DNA from: Aporrectodea caliginosa
Lineage: Eukaryota; Annelida; Clitellata; Crassiclitellata; Lumbricidae
Reading direction: 5' to 3'
Assembly: GCA_020284085.1 (NCBI GenBank)
Contig: JACEVL010000516.1
Span: 766,501-830,500, forward strand
Length of the DNA: 64,000 nt
A model generated the notes under the pieces. The model saw nothing but the letters and a program-made list of their open reading frames with translations. It was not told the DNA's origin and did no database searches. Below, piece by piece: positions 58,998 to 64,000 of this stretch (within the stretch, counting starts at the first letter, position 1; each line of letters starts with the position of its first letter). The translations under genes and the position numbers were made by a program.

Positions 58998-61900
58998 TCA
59001 TAGGTACAGCGGCTTTGTGAGCAACTTAAATGTGTCCTCATGCACCTTGTACCTTGTGCTGTCAGTTCGTTGAACCCTGGCGACCGTCATGATCAAGTTC
59101 CTCCATTTTCTTCTGTCCGCCGTCGCATCTCTCAGTTCTGTCAAATTCATTCTAGTTATTTCATGTATCTCGTCCATCCACTTAATCCTTGGTCGTCCTT
59201 GTTTTCTCCTTCCCTCTCCATATGCTAACATCATTTCCTTTTCCAGTCCGTCTGACCGCATGATATGTCCAAAGAACCTCAACTTTGCTCTTAGCACTGT
59301 TTGTTGAAGTGTCTCTTCTTTCTCAATTCCTATATCCCTGCGCACCCATTCGTTAGTCTTTTTCTCCGTCCATGAAATTCTCTGCATTTTCCTCCATATC
59401 CACATTTCGCATGCATTAATCTTTTTTCTCGTTTTCTTAGTCAATGTCCATGTCTCACTGCCATATGTTACTGTTGGTATGATTAGAGCTTTCACCAATC
59501 TTTTTTTTGTGTCTATACTGACATGTTTGTCCTTCCATATTTTTTCCAGACCATTCATTGCAGCTTTTCCTATCGCCACTCTACGATTTATTTCCATATC
59601 ACATTTTCCTTCTTTTTCTATTACTGATCCCAGAAATGTGAAGCTTGTTACCGTTTCTATTTCCTCATTGTCTACTACAAAACTATCCTCCTCCTCTGTT
59701 GTCATGATCTTTGTTTTCTTTATATTGAAATAGAGTCCTGCTTTCTCACTTTCTCTCTTAAGCCTTCTTATTAATTCTATCAAATCATTTTTATTGCCGG
59801 CCAATAGTGTTGTGTCATCAGCGTATCTCAGATTGTTCAATGTTCTTCCCGCTATCTTTATTCCTTCTTCAGCTTCATCCATACCTGCATGCCTCATTAT
59901 CCTTTCTGCATACAAATTAAATAGAAAAGGAGACAAAATGCAACCTTGCCGTACTCCCTTCTTTATCCTGAATCCGTCAGTATCTCCATATTCTGTTCTT
60001 ATCACCGCTATCTGATCTTCGTACAATCCCTTAAGAAGTTGTACCAAGTGTTTCGGTATTCCCATTTCTACCAAAGTTTTCCACATCAATTCATGGTTAA
60101 TACAGTCAAACGCTTTACTATAATCGATGAAGCATATGTATACTTTCTGTCCATATTCCCTTTGTCTCTCCATAATCCATCTCATGTTGGCGATATGATC
60201 CCTTGTTCCACGAGATTTCCTAAACCCTGCTTGACTTTCAGGAAGCTCTCTTTCTATTGTACATTCCATTCTTTTATGTATTATTTTAAGTAAAATTTTA
60301 CTTATGTGTGATATCATTGCTATTGTTCTATAATTTTCACATTCTTTCGCGTCTCCTTTTTTGAATAGCGGAATAAAAACAGAGCTTTTCCAATCTTCTG
60401 GCCATTTTCCAGTTGTCCATATGATATTGCAAATTTTTGTTATTGTCTTTGTCATCGCACCATCCCCAGCTTTTATCATTTCTATTGGTATCCCATCTCG
60501 ACCCGGTGCCTTATTATCTTTCAATTGATTAATAGCCCATTCTACCTCTGCTTCCATGACTTCAGGCTCAATTTCATATTCTGTTACATCAATTTTTTCT
60601 ACCTTTACTCTTTTATCTTCATTGTACAAATCTTCTGTGTATTCCTTCCATCTGTTCTTCATTCCTTCCTCATCTGCAATTATGTGTCCATCACTTGCTT
60701 TCAATGATCCCATTCTTGGTGTGTTTTTCCTCGTTATTTCCCTCACTTTTGAGAACATTGCTTTAGTTCTTCCTTTCCTTCCCTCATCCTCCATTTCCTT
60801 GCACATTTCATTTAGATGCTTTTCTTTGTCCATGCGTGCTTGCTTTTGAAATGCACTGTTCAATTTTCTTACTTTGTCCTTGTCTCCTTTCCTTTTTGCA
60901 TCCCTTCTTTGCATTGCTATGTTGATAGCTTCTTTCGATAGCCATGGTGTTGTTTTGTCTTTTTTTTTCTTCGGAATGTATTTCTCTGCAGTTTCTAAAA
61001 TCACTTTCTTCGTCTTTTCCCATAAATTGTTCTCAACCTCTTCTGTCTCCGCTTCATCCCTCTCTAATATTTCAAATCTATTCCTTATTTCTACTCTGTA
61101 TTCCTGTGTTATTTCCTTACAGTCGAATGTGATCAATCTTTCCCCTTTTTTAAGTTTTTTTAATTTTGTTTGCACTGTTGTCACTAGTAATTCATGATCG
61201 GTTCCACAATCCGCACCTGGTTTTGTTTTCACATCTCTTATTGTGCTATACCATCTTTTATTTATCAGTATATAATCAATCTGATTCCTATGTTTCCCAT
61301 CCGGTGACGTCCATGTGTACAACCTTCTTTTTGGCTGTTCAAACCATGTATTCATTATTTTCATGTTGTTACCTTCACAAAACTCCACCAATCTCTCTCC
61401 TGCTTCGTTTTGCTTTCCCAGACCATGTCTACCTATCGTGTCTCCCCCTCTTCCTACTCCACTATATTTTCCCACCTTCGCATTGAAGTCACCCATGACC
61501 ATTCTTACATCACCTTTAGGAGTTTTGTCCATTATACCTTGCAGCTCGTTGTAAAAGCTTTCATGCTCTTCCTCAGTCGCTATTGATGTCGGTGCATATA
61601 CTTGTATGATTGTTATATTAACTTTCTTTCCTCGAAATCTTACACTCAAGATTCTATCACTTACTGTGTCATAACCCATTATCGCATTCGCGCTTGTCCT
61701 ATCGCACATAATTGCCACCCCATTTCTTCCTTTCTCTTTTTGTCCTGACATTATTATCTTAAAACCATTCCAGTTGAAATGACCCTGCCCTTTCCATCTT
61801 GTTTCACTTAACCCTATTACAGATATTTCAAGACGTTCCATCTCTCTTTGAATGACATCCATCTTTCCGCTCTGCATACTACGTACATTCCATGTACCTA

Positions 61901-62114
61901 TCTTCATCCTCTTTTTGCAGCTCAGGTTGAGTCTTTGCTCTCTAGTACGATCCACCGCAGGACTTCCTTTCGGCTTTATTCCTGTTGCTTCATTAGACCA
62001 GATTGCTTTACACTCCCCATCTTGCTCTTTCCCAGTAGCTATTGAGTCGCACTCCGGCCTGGGAGGCTCACCATCTGCGACTACTTCTTTGTTATTTGAA
62101 ATTACTTGATCCAT
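58998..62114 (-). CDS. RTE-like endonuclease/reverse transcriptase
   Basis: 1038 codons without a break. The N-terminal part has an APE endonuclease: MKIGTWNVRSMQSGKMD, GLSETRWKG, QVYAPTS, VMGDFNAKVGK, NQIDYILI and GTDHELLV. A linker leads to the RT: APGRDGIPIEMIK, FKKGDAKECENYRTIAM, the first Asp in CFIDYSKAFDCINHELM, KGVRQGCILSPFLFNLY and the YADDTTLL active site. It cuts target DNA and copies its RNA at the nick. All key residues are present, so the copy may be recent. Codons 1-1023 lie in the element. The last 15 residues (VHEDTF onward) and the stop come from the target duplication and flanking DNA. RTE-like by motif; the exact clade needs a tree. Confidence 0.9.
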   Translation of the reverse strand: MDQVISNNKEVVADGEPPRPECDSIATGKEQDGECKAIWSNEATGIKPKGSPAVDRTREQRLNLSCKKRMKIGTWNVRSMQSGKMDVIQREMERLEISVIGLSETRWKGQGHFNWNGFKIIMSGQKEKGRNGVAIMCDRTSANAIMGYDTVSDRILSVRFRGKKVNITIIQVYAPTSIATEEEHESFYNELQGIMDKTPKGDVRMVMGDFNAKVGKYSGVGRGGDTIGRHGLGKQNEAGERLVEFCEGNNMKIMNTWFEQPKRRLYTWTSPDGKHRNQIDYILINKRWYSTIRDVKTKPGADCGTDHELLVTTVQTKLKKLKKGERLITFDCKEITQEYRVEIRNRFEILERDEAETEEVENNLWEKTKKVILETAEKYIPKKKKDKTTPWLSKEAINIAMQRRDAKRKGDKDKVRKLNSAFQKQARMDKEKHLNEMCKEMEDEGRKGRTKAMFSKVREITRKNTPRMGSLKASDGHIIADEEGMKNRWKEYTEDLYNEDKRVKVEKIDVTEYEIEPEVMEAEVEWAINQLKDNKAPGRDGIPIEMIKAGDGAMTKTITKICNIIWTTGKWPEDWKSSVFIPLFKKGDAKECENYRTIAMISHISKILLKIIHKRMECTIERELPESQAGFRKSRGTRDHIANMRWIMERQREYGQKVYICFIDYSKAFDCINHELMWKTLVEMGIPKHLVQLLKGLYEDQIAVIRTEYGDTDGFRIKKGVRQGCILSPFLFNLYAERIMRHAGMDEAEEGIKIAGRTLNNLRYADDTTLLAGNKNDLIELIRRLKRESEKAGLYFNIKKTKIMTTEEEDSFVVDNEEIETVTSFTFLGSVIEKEGKCDMEINRRVAIGKAAMNGLEKIWKDKHVSIDTKKRLVKALIIPTVTYGSETWTLTKKTRKKINACEMWIWRKMQRISWTEKKTNEWVRRDIGIEKEETLQQTVLRAKLRFFGHIMRSDGLEKEMMLAYGEGRRKQGRPRIKWMDEIHEITRMNLTELRDATADRRKWRNLIMTVARVQRTDSTRYKVHEDTFKLLTKPLYL

Positions 62115-62377
62115 ACGGTTTTCTTGGCATATTAACAGGGGTGGTTTGCCATTGCCTTCCCCTGGTTTTGCCTGCCGTGCCCGTTCGTTCTCCTACCAAA
62201 ATTTGGGAGGATACTAACAGTCTGCACCACATGAAGGTGGGCACGGAGGACTTTGATTCATCAGCCCAGGTCGGTTCCGAGTCTACGATCCAAGGAAACG
62301 TCGACCGGATCTCCTCCCTGTGTTACTCTAGACAAGCTAGGCAAGCCTAAAGTGACTAATGAACCTTTGCAGACAAA
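59046..62377 (-). mobile_element. RTE-like retrotransposon, nearly full-length
   Basis: 3332 bp flanked by the 14-bp direct repeat GTGTCCTCATGCAC (59032-59045 and 62378-62391). About 260 bp of 5' leader (62115-62377) precedes the ORF. The 3' end is ACTGACAGCACAAGGTACAA plus G, so the 3' UTR is nearly absent, as is usual for RTE elements. Confidence 0.88.
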
Positions 62378-62642
62378 GTGTCCTCATGCACACATACATA
62401 CAAACGTTGATCACCTGAGGACCTTGATCAAGGGTGCCACAATTCAAGCCAACTATCACTATAACAAATATATGTAGCTATAAAGTTGGTAAAAGAATAA
62501 CAGGTGCAACAATACTGTATTCCTTTCATCATCAAGTGTTTCATTACCACAAACTAGACAAAGAAATCTTAGCAACATAAATGGAAATTATTCGCGCATT
62601 TGCGGTGCATTTAGTTATACTACTTTACACTTTATGACTGTC

Positions 62643-62677
<35 letters not shown>

Positions 62678-62997
62678 GCAGTGCATTAGTTTTGTGGCTC
62701 TCTGTACTATATAATAGACAAACAATATAAATTCGTCAAAAAATCATTCCATGCAGCAACTTTAGAAACGCATCCACTGAATGTTTGGCTCAGAAGGAAC
62801 ACTGAAATCCATGCATAACTTCTTCATTGACGACATTTGAACTTTCCAATATCATACAGTTTAAATAAGAGTATAATGACACAAGTTCATCAGCAGGGAG
62901 GAAGATTGATGACGCGCACACAAGTGGGAAGGAGTTGTTGGGCAAAACAAAGGACAGATGAGTCGTGAAGAAACCGCCAAAAATTCGCAGTTGAATT

Positions 62998-63889
62998 CTA
63001 CTGGCTGCAACTCTTGAGGACCAACTGAAAAAAAAATATTAAAAACAATTAGCTACTGGCACAGTTTAATGGGAGGAAATATCATTCTTTTAGAAATTTT
63101 AAGATTAAATTATTCACAAAATGAGACCAAAACAATGTAAATACTGTTACTATCAGCGTATGTGAGAATCTTAGCATGAATTGAAATAAACAAGTTAACA
63201 ACATTACTTTATGTAAACAACAGTTTCATATGTAACAATCTGCAGCTGATTTTATTTTTCCTTATGAATTACTAAAAAATAACTAGACAAAACTTCATAA
63301 CTTAAAGAAACTATTTAATGCTGTCCCTTGTGACCTCATCAAATTTTACCAAAATTTTCTGTGGGCCAGATGCAAATAAAACATTAAATCTTTACCGTTG
63401 CTGTAAACTAGATCTTTTGCCACTATTGGGCCCTCCCTATGGAATGTCCTTCCCTCCTCTCTACGTGTTACCATTCTTTCTAGGTCTCTTTCTACAGTCT
63501 TCTCTCCTCAAAACCTTCTTCTTCTCTAGGTGTTCTCGCACTGGAAGCGCTACTGAATGGCCACTGCTGTGAATAAAGCTATATAAATCTACAACCTTTG
63601 CCTTCGAAATGTGCAAAATTTTACAAGCAGTGTTCAAATTTGTGAATAGTGTACAAAAGATGTTAATAATATGTCATAATTTGAATGCAGCATCTTGTCA
63701 GGACACAAGTTACCATGTGCCAGTCTATGTCAAAATATTGTAACAATACTTTTTGCATGCACTGATGGCACTGACCTTTCGCACTGCCTCGACATGTTCT
63801 CTTTCCAAGTGACCAGATTTGGCTTCTCTCGCTTCAATTCGTGCCTCCATCGACAGTCGTTTCATGAACAGCAGATAATCCAACCACAG
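62998..63889 (-). CDS. CENPW: CENP-W-like centromere protein, 3' end (2 exons)
   Basis: Exon 63889-63776 codes 38 residues beginning LWLDYLLFMKRLSMEARIEA and ending HVEAVRK. It is followed by a GTCAGT donor. Exon 63024-62998, after a polypyrimidine tract and CAG, codes LVLKSCSQ and a stop. Together they match the C-terminal histone fold of CENP-W, which pairs with CENP-T in the kinetochore: the LLF.RL..E.R pattern, the EHV helix and the final LKxxxx residues line up. The N-terminal exon(s) lie beyond the right edge. CENP-W is a protein of under 100 aa in vertebrates. The match is short, so I hold it as likely rather than certain. Confidence 0.72.
63405..63590 (+). mobile_element. L2-like LINE 3' end
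   Basis: AAACTAGATCTTTTGCCACT through ACTGAATGGCCACTGCTGTG closely repeats 58275-58445. With small frame changes it codes FATIGPSLWNVLPSSLRV. It is in the CENP-W intron. Confidence 0.75.
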
Positions 63890-63940
63890 CTAAAAACAAC
63901 AGTTGAAGCATTTCAACAGTTTACAAACTTTTTATTATTA

Positions 63941-64000
63941 GGGGCCGTCCATAAATGACTGTCACGCTATTTTGGCCGATTTTGACCCCCCTCCCCTCGT
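63941..64000 (+). mobile_element. Element end cut by the window edge
   Basis: AGGGGCCGTCCATAAATGAC, TGTCACGC and a run of pyrimidines look like the end of a widespread DNA element of aquatic animals. Only 60 bp are visible and the superfamily is uncertain. Confidence 0.4.

Noticed and set aside
61848..62350. Plus-strand frames of 65-107 codons over the RTE element
   Set aside because: They are antisense shadows of the endonuclease frame and its leader.

Overview
The window is a piece of nuclear genome from an invertebrate animal. The host genes are metazoan families split by GT-AG (and two GC-AG) introns of a few hundred to a few thousand bases. Between and inside them lies a dense mix of hAT, PIF/Harbinger-like, piggyBac, RTE-like, CR1/L2-like and tRNA-SINE elements. 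I cannot name the species. There are no operons, ribosome binding sites or prokaryotic features.

Host genes. (1) 19604-2568, minus: a carnitine O-palmitoyltransferase 1 gene rebuilt as 17 exons, about 770 aa. Every junction is phase-consistent except exon 7, which is 133 nt where 132 would keep the frame. (2) 23088-26636, plus: a three-exon THAP-domain protein, 474 aa, head-to-head with CPT1. (3) 42389-30685, minus: a PACSIN/syndapin gene (F-BAR, NPF, SH3) in eight coding exons, 437 aa, with two GC-AG introns. (4) 63889-62998, minus: the last two coding exons of a CENP-W-like centromere protein, whose start lies beyond the right edge.

Mobile DNA. Seven hAT-like insertions have exact 8-bp target duplications: 13152-13484, 16627-16777, 19672-21316, 20532-20912, 31370-32050, 33830-33955 and 54250-56941. 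Several are nested. The 19672 element holds a Harbinger-like element that holds another hAT element, all starting 60-70 bp 5' of the CPT1 start codon. The 13152 element contains a second copy of CPT1 exon 7. The 54250 element sits in an L2-like fragment and contains a CR1/L2-type reverse transcriptase gene. A piggyBac transposase with an apparent 14-nt first exon is at 50016-52230. A nearly full-length RTE-like retrotransposon with an unbroken endonuclease/RT frame and a 14-bp target duplication is at 59046-62377 (minus). Four tRNA-derived SINE families and many L2-like 3' fragments fill introns and intergenic DNA.

Layout: 1-2.3 kb no gene seen; 2.3-19.6 kb CPT1; 19.7-23 kb transposon nest, SINE and palindrome; 23-27 kb THAP gene; 27-30.7 kb no gene recognised; 30.7-42.4 kb PACSIN; 42.4-49.8 kb repeats; 49.8-52.4 kb piggyBac; 52.4-57 kb SINE and the hAT/LINE composite; 57-59 kb L2-like fragments; 59-62.4 kb RTE; 63-64 kb CENP-W 3' end. 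The host genes have unrelated jobs (mitochondrial fatty-acid import, DNA binding, membrane bending, kinetochore), so no shared pathway is implied.
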